NCBI GenBank assembly: GCA_964539305.1
Contig: CAZIIM010000043.1
Coordinates: 1-9,688 of the forward strand
From: CAZNUM01 sp964539305
Lineage (GTDB): Bacteria; Fidelibacterota; Marinisomatia; Marinisomatales; TCS55
Direction: 5' to 3'
Length of the DNA: 9,688 bases
Shown: positions 1 through 6,123 of the stretch, piece by piece
Layout of the letters: each line of letters starts with the position of its first letter
Numbering within the stretch: position 1 is the first letter of the stretch
Made by a program: the position numbers and the translations under genes
Notes under the pieces: generated by a model
Databases searched by the model: none
Told to the model about the DNA's origin: nothing
Seen by the model: only the letters and a program-made list of their open reading frames with translations

Positions 1-212
1 TGGGAATAATTCATGCCCTCTGCAATTTCGGCTTCCTTATCGCCAGTGAGAGCAGCAAAAATGGAAGCCAGAGAAGTCAAACCTAGTAACCAGACACCGA
101 TATAGCGATTCATCCAGGTCGGTTTCCACAGCTGCAAACCGTGGAAGAACAAAGTAATGTAGAGAAGGGCGATCGGGAAGTGAATCAGGAGGGGATGTAG
201 CGGGAAGTCCAT
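1..212 (-). CDS. DUF2231-type small membrane protein, N-terminal part
   Basis: Partial gene running off the left edge; the first 70 codons are visible. The protein begins MDFPLHPLLIHFPIALLY. The HPLLIHFPIALL segment, with a histidine on each side of a short hydrophobic stretch, is the hallmark of the DUF2231 family of integral membrane proteins, which has no settled biochemical role. Two hydrophobic helices are visible, at about residues 8-27 and 39-57, followed by TGDKEAEIAEG, which resembles the conserved TG-acidic motif after helix 2 in that family. The ATG at 212 is chosen because an in-frame TGA lies four codons upstream and the motif begins within the first residues. No clear Shine-Dalgarno sequence precedes it. 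It lies 69 bases downstream of tRNA-Glu on the same strand and could be cotranscribed with it. Family assignment is by motif only; the C-terminal part is not in the window. Confidence 0.6.
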   Translation of the reverse strand, partial: MDFPLHPLLIHFPIALLYITLFFHGLQLWKPTWMNRYIGVWLLGLTSLASIFAALTGDKEAEIAEGMNYS

Positions 213-281
213 GGGTTCGGTTCAGGGCTTATAGGCGTTTTTTCTGTAATCGATATAAAGATTGAGATTGAATGCAGTATG

Positions 282-353
282 TAGCCCGTAGGGGAATCGA
301 ACCCCTGTTGCCAGAATGAAAATCTGGAGTCCTCACCACTAGACGAACGGGCC
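282..353 (-). tRNA. tRNA-Glu (anticodon UUC)
   Basis: Read on the minus strand, the sequence folds into a complete cloverleaf. The 7-bp acceptor stem is GGCCCGT with ACGGGCT, including a G-U pair at 1-72. The D arm begins GTCTAG and ends AGGA. The anticodon stem CCAGA/TCTGG closes the loop TTTTCAT, giving anticodon TTC at 320-318. The T arm is AGGGG-TTCGATT-CCCCT. The discriminator is A at 282 and CCA is not encoded, so it would be added by tRNA nucleotidyltransferase. This tRNA decodes GAA and GAG codons and also supplies Glu-tRNA for tetrapyrrole synthesis in organisms using the C5 route. It is divergent from parA and upstream of the DUF2231 gene. Confidence 0.96.
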
Positions 354-369
354 AAAAAGCGGTGGCGAA

Positions 370-398
370 ATTATGAGCAATCCTTCTCATTTACCACA
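370..398 (-). promoter_or_regulatory. possible promoter for tRNA-Glu
   Basis: On the minus strand a CATAAT hexamer (370-375, five of six matches to TATAAT) lies 16 bases upstream of the first tRNA base. A poor -35 candidate TGTGGT (393-398) sits 17 bases further up. The -10 element is reasonable and its distance to the mature 5' end allows a short leader, but the -35 match is weak. This is a pattern call only. Confidence 0.25.
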
Positions 399-448
399 CG
401 ATTTTTCCTGCTGTGAGGAGCGAAAAGGGGTTGTTTTGATTACCCTGC

Positions 449-478
449 TTGTTTCCGCGAGGGGCCTGCAGCTAAATT
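449..478 (+). promoter_or_regulatory. possible promoter upstream of parA
   Basis: The 160-base divergent region between tRNA-Glu and parA should hold the promoter for the long plus-strand gene run. The best candidate I see is TTGTTT (449-454) and TAAATT (473-478) with an 18-base spacer, ending 35 bases before the parA ATG. Both hexamers match the sigma-70 consensus at only four of six positions, and lineages of the FCB group may use a different -10 sequence. No parS-like 16-mer, operator palindrome or terminator hairpin was recognised in this region. Confidence 0.2.
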
Positions 479-513
479 CCACGGTTATTTTCTAACGTAA
501 TGGAAACGGATTC

Positions 514-1278
514 ATGTCGAGAATTATTGCACTCACCAATCAAAAAGGGGGCGTGGGGAAAACCACCTCTTCCGTCAATATCGCCGTCAGTCTCGCCGTC
601 ACGGAGGTGAAAACGCTGCTGATTGACCTGGATCCTCAGGCGAACGCCACCACCGGACTGGAAGATTTATTTGAAGAAAGCCCCGCCACCATTTATGATG
701 TGCTGATCCGCGGTGTCAAAATGAGTGACGCCATCACCCACACCCAATTTGACAACCTGGACCTGGTTACCTCTACCAATGATCTGGTGGGAGCGGAAGT
801 GGAACTGGTGAGTCTCATGGCCCGGGAGTTCCAGCTTCAGAAAGCCCTGGAAACGGTCCGGGATCAGTACGATTACATACTGATTGACTGTCCACCTTCT
901 CTTGGTCTGCTGACGATCAACGCCTTGACAGCGGCCCATTCCATTATTATACCCATCCAGTGTGAATATTATGCCCTGGAAGGGTTAGGGCAGCTGCTGA
1001 ATACCATCCGGCTGGTACAGAAAAATTTGAATCACAATCTCACTATAGAAGGTGTACTTTTAACCATGTATGACAATCGTTTAAATCTTTCCAAACAGGT
1101 GGCGGAAGAGGTCCGTTCCTACTTTGAAGACAAAATTTTCAATACGGTCATCCAGCGGAATGTACGTCTGGGGGAAGCTCCCAGTTTCGGGAAACCGGTA
1201 TTGCTGTACGACGCTAATTCCACCGGTGCCCAGAATTATATGGCTCTGGTAGAGGAGTTGCTCAGTCGTGGCCACTAG
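514..1278 (+). CDS. parA: ParA/Soj chromosome-partitioning ATPase
   Basis: Cytoplasmic ParA-family ATPase that binds DNA non-specifically as an ATP dimer and is released by ParB-stimulated hydrolysis, moving chromosome origins. Its 254 residues match chromosomal Soj/ParA, with no N-terminal helix-turn-helix extension as in plasmid ParA. The deviant Walker A motif KGGVGKTT is at residues 11-18 (signature Lys11, P-loop Lys16). The switch motif LLIDLDPQANAT spans about 35-46, with Asp40. The Walker B-type strand YILIDCPPSLGLL is at 121-133, with Asp125. The ATG at 514 puts the P-loop at the usual distance from the N-terminus, although the upstream bases give only a weak ribosome site. It overlaps parB by 11 bases, implying translational coupling. 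First gene of a long co-directional run. Confidence 0.97.
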   Translation: MSRIIALTNQKGGVGKTTSSVNIAVSLAVTEVKTLLIDLDPQANATTGLEDLFEESPATIYDVLIRGVKMSDAITHTQFDNLDLVTSTNDLVGAEVELVSLMAREFQLQKALETVRDQYDYILIDCPPSLGLLTINALTAAHSIIIPIQCEYYALEGLGQLLNTIRLVQKNLNHNLTIEGVLLTMYDNRLNLSKQVAEEVRSYFEDKIFNTVIQRNVRLGEAPSFGKPVLLYDANSTGAQNYMALVEELLSRGH

Positions 1279-2125
1279 ACGCCTGGGCCGGGGATTGGAA
1301 GCCCTGATCCCAAAGGCGGAAAAAACAGAATCAACCCCCGTCGGCGTAGTGACGATTGCCCTGGACCGGATCAAAACCAATCCACACCAGCCCCGGAAAT
1401 ATTTCGACGATACTGCTTTGGAAGAACTGGCCGCCTCCATCCGTGAGAAAGGGGTCATTACTCCGGTCACGGTCCGTCAGGATGGGGATCAATATATTTT
1501 AATTGCCGGTGAACGCCGCTTACGGGCTTCCCGTCTGGCGGGATTGAAGGAAATCCCCGCCTACATCATTGAAGTAACCGGTGATGCGGAAATGATGGAA
1601 GTATCCCTAATTGAAAACATTCAGCGGGAAAACCTGAACCCGATTGAAGAAGCGGAAGCTTATGCGGTGCTTCAGGGTCAGTTTAACCTGGGTCAGCAGG
1701 CGATCGCCAAGGCAGTAGGTAAGAACCGTTCTACCATCACCAATGCCCTGCGGTTACTGCGCCTGCCACCGGAAATTAAAAAAAGTATTCGCGACGGTCG
1801 GATCTCCGCCGGTCATGGACGGGCTATCCTGGGAATGAAAACCACCCCCGCCATGATGAAACTGTGGAAGATTATTCTGGCCAAGGATCTGAGCGTCCGG
1901 GCCGCCGAAACCCTGGCCAAATCAGGCCCGAAACCTAAATCCGGAAAACAGAAAAGCGAAAAGCGATCCCCTGAAATCCGTTGTATTGAAGATGAACTGA
2001 TTTCGATTCTGGGGACAAAAGTGCGGCTGAAACCCCGGAATAAACGTGAAGGTTCCATTGTGGTGGAATACTATTCGGATGATGATTTGGAACGCCTGCT
2101 GGAACTACTGCGTCGCCTGGAATAG
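1268..2125 (+). CDS. parB: ParB/Spo0J chromosome-partitioning CTPase
   Basis: ParB binds parS sites near the replication origin, uses CTP to close into a sliding clamp, spreads along DNA and stimulates ParA. Within the 285 residues, the N-terminal LGRGLEALIP at about 6-15 is the typical ParA-interaction tail. The CTP-binding region includes TNPHQPRK at 37-44 and the ParB box GERRLRA at 81-87, followed by ENIQREN at 116-122. A helix-turn-helix for parS recognition lies around 138-168 (GQQAIAKAVGKNRSTITNALR). A lysine-rich linker (about 218-235) leads to the C-terminal dimerisation domain. Translation starts at GTG 1268, inside the end of parA. No ATG alternative would keep the conserved N-terminal tail. 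The M23 peptidase gene begins 12 bases after the stop. Confidence 0.96.
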   Translation: MATRRLGRGLEALIPKAEKTESTPVGVVTIALDRIKTNPHQPRKYFDDTALEELAASIREKGVITPVTVRQDGDQYILIAGERRLRASRLAGLKEIPAYIIEVTGDAEMMEVSLIENIQRENLNPIEEAEAYAVLQGQFNLGQQAIAKAVGKNRSTITNALRLLRLPPEIKKSIRDGRISAGHGRAILGMKTTPAMMKLWKIILAKDLSVRAAETLAKSGPKPKSGKQKSEKRSPEIRCIEDELISILGTKVRLKPRNKREGSIVVEYYSDDDLERLLELLRRLE

Positions 2126-2137
2126 GGCACTCTCAAA

Positions 2138-2926
2138 GTGAAACCCCGCCGATATAGCGTCATCGTCATTCCGGATAACGAGGATCCGAACAAGAATTTT
2201 TCCATCTCCAGACGTGTATTCTGGGGCCTGGTCCTGTTTCTGATTGTTCTGATTGCCGGATTGGCGGCTACCGTAACCTATATGACACCCCGGGTGCTGA
2301 ATTATGACCAGTTGAATTCCAAATATCTGGAACTCGTCCAGGAACGGACGCAGGTTCAGGAACTGTATCGGGATCTGGAACGACTGAAACAGCTGGGGAC
2401 CATTGTTCAGCGGACGCTGGGGACCGATCAGCCGGGTTCAATGACCCTGGAAAAGGGTGCTTCTGCGGCTGCCGATTCGGTGGTCGGTTTTCATATCTCC
2501 TACATTGAGAATATTCCCTCCCAGATGCCCGTGGAAGGGTTTGTAACCCAGACTCTGCAGCGGCATACCGGGTCCTGGCTCACCAATCACTATGGTATTG
2601 ATATCGCAGTAGCGGAAGGAGAGCCGGTCCTGGCGGCTGCATCAGGACAAGTGGTCTTTTCCGGCTGGACCCCCGATTTGGGGAATCTGGTGGTAATTTA
2701 CCACGGAGATGATTATTTCACCTATTATGGACATAATCAGCTTAATTTGGTGGACCGATATCAGTTTGTTAAGCGGGGAGAAGTCATTGCCAATGTGGGA
2801 GATACGGGCTTAAGTACGGGACCCCACCTCCATTTTGAGGTGTGGAAGGAGGGACAACCCATGGATCCAATGATTTTCTTTCCTGAATATTCAAAAACCA
2901 ATGTGAGTACAGGTAGCGATGGCTAA
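2138..2926 (+). CDS. membrane-anchored M23 family metallopeptidase (LytM-type)
   Basis: Predicted periplasmic peptidoglycan endopeptidase held in the inner membrane. The short basic cytoplasmic N-terminus (KPRRYSVIVIP, SRR at 24-26) is followed by a membrane segment at about 28-49, a probable coiled coil at about 55-93, and a LytM/M23 domain at about 145-250. All expected zinc and catalytic residues are visible: H151 and D155 in NHYGIDIA, H199 in YYGHN, and H230 and H232 in GPHLHFEV, so it should be active rather than a degenerate adaptor. Known substrates of the family are peptide cross-bridges of peptidoglycan. The start is GTG at 2138, 12 bases after parB; the residues after it match the usual FCB-group opening of these proteins. 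It overlaps the bactofilin gene by 8 bases, and such pairs act together in cell-shape control elsewhere. The specific partner and bond cleaved here are inferred. Confidence 0.9.
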   Translation: MKPRRYSVIVIPDNEDPNKNFSISRRVFWGLVLFLIVLIAGLAATVTYMTPRVLNYDQLNSKYLELVQERTQVQELYRDLERLKQLGTIVQRTLGTDQPGSMTLEKGASAAADSVVGFHISYIENIPSQMPVEGFVTQTLQRHTGSWLTNHYGIDIAVAEGEPVLAAASGQVVFSGWTPDLGNLVVIYHGDDYFTYYGHNQLNLVDRYQFVKRGEVIANVGDTGLSTGPHLHFEVWKEGQPMDPMIFFPEYSKTNVSTGSDG

Positions 2927-3317
2927 AGATGATATGAAAGATGTTCATTCCATGATTGGTGCCGACGCCGTTATCCAGGGCAATATTACCTGCAAAGGGA
3001 GTCTGGCTGTCTTTGGCAAGGTGTACGGCGATGTCACAACGGAAGGTTCGGTCCGCGTGGCTAAAGGGGGCGAAATTCATGGAAACGTTCAGGCCAGTGA
3101 TGCCCAGATCGGCGGTCTGGTGGACGGGAAAGTGGTGGTGGAAAACCGGGCCGTTTTGGGGAGTGAATCCAAATTAAAAGGGGATCTGGTTTACCGCTCC
3201 CTTATTATTGAAGAGGGTGCCCAATTCCAGGGACATTGTGTGCTGGCAGGCTCGGAGACGATGGCTGAGGCCAATCCCGTAATAGACCAGCAACGGGATT
3301 ACACGCCCGGCGAATGA
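2919..3317 (+). CDS. bactofilin (polymer-forming cytoskeletal protein)
   Basis: Bactofilins (older name DUF583) self-assemble without nucleotide into filaments from a right-handed beta-helix and often scaffold peptidoglycan enzymes or chromosome machinery at the membrane. This 132-residue protein shows a short disordered N-terminus (1-10), then the repeating hydrophobic/glycine pattern of the beta-helix at about 11-112: IGADAVIQGNITCKGSLAVFG, GKVYGDVTTEGSVRV, GGEIHGNVQASDAQIGG, KLKGDLVYRSLIIEEGAQFQG. A short polar tail follows. Its size is usual for the family. The gene begins inside the end of the M23 peptidase gene (8-base overlap), and its stop overlaps the atpZ start as ATGA. In Bacteroidota a bactofilin commonly sits just before atpZ, so this position is conserved. 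Partnership with the upstream peptidase is an inference from family precedent. Confidence 0.93.
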   Translation: MAKDDMKDVHSMIGADAVIQGNITCKGSLAVFGKVYGDVTTEGSVRVAKGGEIHGNVQASDAQIGGLVDGKVVVENRAVLGSESKLKGDLVYRSLIIEEGAQFQGHCVLAGSETMAEANPVIDQQRDYTPGE

Positions 3318-3562
3318 CCGCTGATCAGGACCCGGAGAGTTTTTTTGCCCGAACATTCCGATTCTTCCAGCAGTATTTACTCCAGTCAGGACCGGCCCTA
3401 GGGGCGGTGTACACCCTTCTGGGGGCCATTCTCTTCCTTGGTTTGATTGGATACGGTCTGGATCATTTGTGGGATACGACCCCCCGCTGGTCGTTGATCG
3501 GTCTGGGATTGGGGATGATTGTGGGTTTCTGGCAACTGGGCAAACTGATGCTGAAAAAATGA
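3314..3562 (+). CDS. atpZ: AtpZ/AtpI family ATP synthase accessory protein
   Basis: Small inner-membrane protein of the ATPase gene1 (AtpZ) family, encoded at the head of many atp operons and implicated in ATP synthase assembly or Mg/Ca transport. Its 82 residues hold two membrane helices, at about 28-48 and 58-78. The loop between them carries the family signature GYGLDHLWDTTP with a conserved Asp, followed by WSLIGLGLGMIVGFWQL. The ATG at 3314 overlaps the bactofilin stop by four bases (ATGA), consistent with termination-reinitiation coupling; there is no separate Shine-Dalgarno sequence. The next gene is the AtpI-like membrane protein, in the usual order atpZ-(atpI)-atpB. Biochemical function in this organism is unproven. 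Confidence 0.85.
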   Translation: MTADQDPESFFARTFRFFQQYLLQSGPALGAVYTLLGAILFLGLIGYGLDHLWDTTPRWSLIGLGLGMIVGFWQLGKLMLKK

Positions 3563-3592
3563 GCCTTCGGTTCTCCTTGTGTTTTCCCCCCT

Positions 3593-3964
3593 TTGCCGTT
3601 CACCGGAACTGATTTGAAAACGTTACTCTATATTACCCTTTTCTGCCTGGGAGTCTGGGGAATCCTGGCGGGTGTTTTCCCTGAAGTAAAAACGGAAATT
3701 TTCCTGGGAATTCTCCTTCCCTGGGTCACCCTGATGATTGAGATCCCCCTCATAAAAAAGACCTTCCGAACCGACCCGGTGGGCTTGACCAATCTCCTCA
3801 TTAAAGGGTTTGGAATTAAGTTTCTGATCTATGGGGTCTATTTATTTGTGATACTCAAATTTTGTACTTCCAACCCACATCCGTTTATTTTTAGTTTCGC
3901 TGGCTCATTTTTAGTGCTTCACATGGTGGAAGCCGGGGTGCTTAAATCCACAACACAAACATAA
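3593..3964 (+). CDS. AtpI-like four-helix membrane protein between atpZ and atpB
   Basis: This open frame of about 123 residues occupies the place normally held by atpI. It shows four probable membrane helices, at about 9-28, 34-53, 72-90 and 96-113, with KGFGIKFLIYGVYLF near the third helix, a pattern seen in AtpI-like proteins. AtpI assists c-ring assembly in some bacteria, so a role in ATP synthase biogenesis is the best guess, from position and topology rather than clear homology. The start is uncertain. No ATG is available in frame after the atpZ stop. TTG at 3593 has no ribosome site, and TTG at 3614 has a modest GGA upstream. An ATG overlapping the atpZ stop (3559) is out of frame by one base, separated by a run of six C (3586-3591). 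A base-count error there would give a normal ATGA-coupled start. Confidence 0.6.
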   Translation: MPFTGTDLKTLLYITLFCLGVWGILAGVFPEVKTEIFLGILLPWVTLMIEIPLIKKTFRTDPVGLTNLLIKGFGIKFLIYGVYLFVILKFCTSNPHPFIFSFAGSFLVLHMVEAGVLKSTTQT

Positions 3965-3981
3965 TTTTTCAATAACATCTT

Positions 3982-4779
3982 ATGGTCTCTGGCGGCGAAC
4001 AGAATTCCGGATCGACTGTAATGGAGGAAATTGGTGATAACATTATCCACCATGTCTCTAACAGTTCCCCCGACCACGCCCTAATTAAACTTCCTGAAAT
4101 CATGGGGGTGGATCTCTCGATCACCAAGCATGTTTTCATGATCTGGCTGGTGGCGGTGCTGGTTGCCCTGGTGGTAATTATTCCCGTTCGCCGGTATTTA
4201 AAACAGGATAAACCCTTGCCCCGAGGGTTCATGAATGCCCTGGAAGCGGTAGTTCTGTTTATCAAGGATTCCATTGTTTTGCCGAATGTGGGACCAAAAT
4301 GGGTCATGACCTGGACCCCGTTGGTTCTCACTTTTTTCTTTTTCATTCTGTTTGCAAATGGAATCGGGTTAATCCCCCTGTTTGAAGTANNNNNNNNNNN
4401 NNNNNNNNNNNNNNNNNNNNNNNNNNNNNNNNNNNNNNNNNNNNNNNNNNNNNNNNNNNNNNNNNNNNNNNNNNNNNNNNNNNNNNNNNTGATCCCCATT
4501 GAAATCATGGGAATGCTCGTCAAACCTTTTGCCCTGACGATGCGGTTGGCGGCCAATATGACCGGAGGCCATATTGCCCTGCTGGCCCTGTTGTCGCTCA
4601 TGGCGATCTTTGCCGAATTGTTTCACAGTTTATTTGCCGGAGTGGGAGTGGCCCTGGTCTCCATTCCCATGGCGGTGGGCATCTCAGCCCTGGAAATTAT
4701 TGTTGTGATGGTTCAAACCTACGTCTTTACGCTGTTGACAGCTGTCTTTGTGGGGATGGCGATCAATGTTCATCATTAA
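3982..4779 (+). CDS. atpB: F1Fo ATP synthase subunit a (interrupted by assembly gap)
   Basis: Subunit a forms the two proton half-channels beside the c-ring. Visible parts are an N-terminal region, a first membrane helix at about 50-70, a helix ending ANGIGLIPLFEV just before the N run, and after it IPIEIMGMLVKPFALTMRLAANM followed by TGGHI, then the last helix with ALEIIVVMVQTYVF. Numbering the 100 N as 34 codons, the essential arginine is R188 and the conserved glutamine Q245. H197 and E238 occupy the positions of E. coli E219 and H245, the reciprocal arrangement found in mitochondria and many bacteria. The frame happens to be the same on both sides of the gap, but about 55-65 residues, not 34, normally separate these motifs. 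The start could be 3982 or 4021 (ATG GAGGAAATT); neither has a clear ribosome site. Confidence 0.93.
   Translation: MVSGGEQNSGSTVMEEIGDNIIHHVSNSSPDHALIKLPEIMGVDLSITKHVFMIWLVAVLVALVVIIPVRRYLKQDKPLPRGFMNALEAVVLFIKDSIVLPNVGPKWVMTWTPLVLTFFFFILFANGIGLIPLFEVXXXXXXXXXXXXXXXXXXXXXXXXXXXXXXXXXXIPIEIMGMLVKPFALTMRLAANMTGGHIALLALLSLMAIFAELFHSLFAGVGVALVSIPMAVGISALEIIVVMVQTYVFTLLTAVFVGMAINVHH
4390..4489. other. assembly gap (100 N) inside atpB
   Basis: Exactly 100 N, a usual placeholder for a gap of unknown size. The flanking sequence is atpB on both sides, so the missing DNA is the middle of subunit a, including a membrane helix. From the spacing of the same motifs in E. coli subunit a (about 66 residues between GLLPI and PVNLI), I infer roughly 160-200 missing bases rather than 100. 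Confidence 0.97.
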
Positions 4780-4789
4780 ATAACCTAAC

Positions 4790-4794
4790 GGAGG
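4790..4794 (+). promoter_or_regulatory. strong ribosome binding site for atpE
   Basis: GGAGG nine bases before the atpE ATG is the best Shine-Dalgarno match in the window; parA, parB, atpZ and atpB have weak or no visible sites. Subunit c is needed in roughly 8-17 copies per complex, whereas subunit a is needed in one, so a stronger site here fits the expected stoichiometry. Confidence 0.75.
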
Positions 4795-4803
4795 TATCGT
4801 AAA

Positions 4804-5028
4804 ATGGAAGTACTGCATTATTTTGGTGCTGCCCTTGGTCTTGGATTGTGTGTGATTGGTGCCGGAATCGGCATCGGAAAGTTGGCTGCTGCAGCCGGTG
4901 AAAGTATTGCCCGGCAGCCGGAAGCGGCCCCCCAGATCACGGCAGCCGTCAACCTGCCCCTCTTCCTGCTGGAAGGTGTGGCCATTATCGGCGAAGTATT
5001 CACATTCCTGATTCTGATCCTGAAATAG
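4804..5028 (+). CDS. atpE: F1Fo ATP synthase subunit c (rotor ring)
   Basis: The 74-residue hairpin protein oligomerises into the ion-carrying ring. Helix 1, about 7-32, carries the glycine packing motif GAGIGIG at 19-25. The polar loop contains ARQPEA at 36-41, which contacts gamma and epsilon. Helix 2, about 44-73, holds the essential carboxylate E57 in LPLFLLEGVA. The residues known to bind Na+ in Na+-dependent c subunits are absent: the glutamine on helix 1 is replaced by Ile and the Ser-Thr after the acidic residue by Gly-Val. Proton coupling is therefore likely. A second glutamate, E64, lies two helical turns after E57, where related proteins usually have a hydrophobic residue. It is preceded by the strongest ribosome site in the window. 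Confidence 0.96.
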   Translation: MEVLHYFGAALGLGLCVIGAGIGIGKLAAAAGESIARQPEAAPQITAAVNLPLFLLEGVAIIGEVFTFLILILK

Positions 5029-5073
5029 GCTATCCGTTTCAACGATTAAACAACCAGATTAAAGGTATCCCTC

Positions 5074-5577
5074 ATGGATAATCCTCTCGTACAGATCGAT
5101 CCGGGTTTATTTATCTGGACGATTGTAACCTTTCTGATCCTGTTTTTCGTCCTGGCCAAATTTGCCTGGCGGCCGCTCCTGAATAAACTGGAAGAACGGG
5201 AAAACCTTATCCGTCAATCGCTGGAAGAAGCGGAAAAGGCGCAGCAGGCGATTGAAAAATTCAACCAGGAATCAGAAGCCATCATTGCCAAGGCCCGGTC
5301 AGAAGCCCAGACCATCCTGGCCGAAGGCAAGCAGTCGGCTGAAAAAGTGAAGAACGAACTGTTGCAGAAAGCCAAGGAACAGGCGGATCAGGTGTTGAAG
5401 AATGCCCAAAAACAAATCCAGGCAGAGCAGGAGCAGGCCATCGCCCGCATTCGGGAAGAAGTGGTGGATTTGTCCCTGGCTGTGGCGGAAAAGCTGATTC
5501 AGAAAAATCTGAGCAAACAGGATAATCAGTCCTTAATCGAAGAATCCCTGAAAAAGGTTCAATCCTATGAAGCTTGA
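5074..5577 (+). CDS. atpF: F1Fo ATP synthase subunit b (peripheral stalk)
   Basis: Subunit b anchors the stator: an N-terminal membrane helix beside subunit a, and a long coiled coil reaching delta at the top of F1. The 167 residues begin MDNPLVQIDPGLFIWTIVTF. The membrane span is at about 11-30, followed by the typical AWRPLLNKLEERE junction at 31-43. Residues 44 to about 155 are a charged, alanine/glutamate/glutamine-rich helix without prolines, as expected for the stalk. The ATG at 5074 has AAAGG eight bases upstream. Only one b-type gene is seen here, so b would be a homodimer unless a b' gene exists elsewhere. The 3' end overlaps atpH by 11 bases. Confidence 0.95.
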   Translation: MDNPLVQIDPGLFIWTIVTFLILFFVLAKFAWRPLLNKLEERENLIRQSLEEAEKAQQAIEKFNQESEAIIAKARSEAQTILAEGKQSAEKVKNELLQKAKEQADQVLKNAQKQIQAEQEQAIARIREEVVDLSLAVAEKLIQKNLSKQDNQSLIEESLKKVQSYEA

Positions 5578-6106
5578 AGCCCGGGCACGACAATATGCTC
5601 AGGCGCTGTATGCGGTGGCGGATGAAATTCAGGCCCAGAAAGAGGTGTTGACTAGTCTTGACCTGCTTGTATCCCTGTTGAGGAAGGACCCATTATTCCG
5701 AGCCTTTTTACTCTCTAAGCGGATGCAAAACACCGAAAAGGCAGAGATCATTAAAACCGGTCTCGGGGAGTATTGTCACCCATTGATCCTGCAATTCCTG
5801 GGCACCCTCAAAGGGGGAAAAATCATTCAGATGTTAAAGACCGTGGCAAAGGCTTACCGGAAAGAATATGAAACAGCCATGAACATTCTTCCGGTCACGG
5901 CCCATACATCCGCTCCCCTGGCCGAAGAAGAGGAAACAGCTCTGAAACAGTCGCTGGATGAAGCGCTGGGGAAGGTGACAGATCTGGGTGTGGAAGTAGA
6001 TCCCTCTCTACTGGGCGGGATCAAATTAAGAATTGGAAATCGCTTCCTGGATGCCTCCATCCGTACGCGGGTGGATAATCTGCGGCGGGAGTTATTGGAA
6101 GCGTAA
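5567..6106 (+). CDS. atpH: F1Fo ATP synthase subunit delta
   Basis: Delta (the OSCP equivalent) caps F1 and joins alpha subunits to the b stalk. The length, 179 residues, is normal. The N-terminal helical bundle begins LEARARQYAQALYAVADE at about 3-20. The C-terminal domain contains the conserved DPSLLGGIKLRIGNRFLDASI at about 145-165 and ends in VDNLRRELLEA. The ATG at 5567 lies inside atpF (11-base overlap) with AAAAGG just upstream, indicating coupled translation with the stalk partner it binds. The stop is followed 17 bases later by atpA. Confidence 0.95.
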   Translation: MKLEARARQYAQALYAVADEIQAQKEVLTSLDLLVSLLRKDPLFRAFLLSKRMQNTEKAEIIKTGLGEYCHPLILQFLGTLKGGKIIQMLKTVAKAYRKEYETAMNILPVTAHTSAPLAEEEETALKQSLDEALGKVTDLGVEVDPSLLGGIKLRIGNRFLDASIRTRVDNLRRELLEA

Positions 6107-6123
6107 GTAGATAAAAGGATATT

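Noticed and set aside
213..281. Terminator between tRNA-Glu and the DUF2231 gene.
   Set aside because: The minus strand shows an A-rich stretch but no convincing GC stem followed by a T run.
1081..1470. Antisense open frame spanning the parA/parB junction.
   Set aside because: Opposite two clearly real genes with no recognisable domain or ribosome site; a by-product of their codon use.
3559..3612. A 17-codon reading frame beginning at the ATG that overlaps the atpZ stop.
   Set aside because: Too short and without family features to call as a peptide gene; treated instead as a possible out-of-frame start of the AtpI-like gene.
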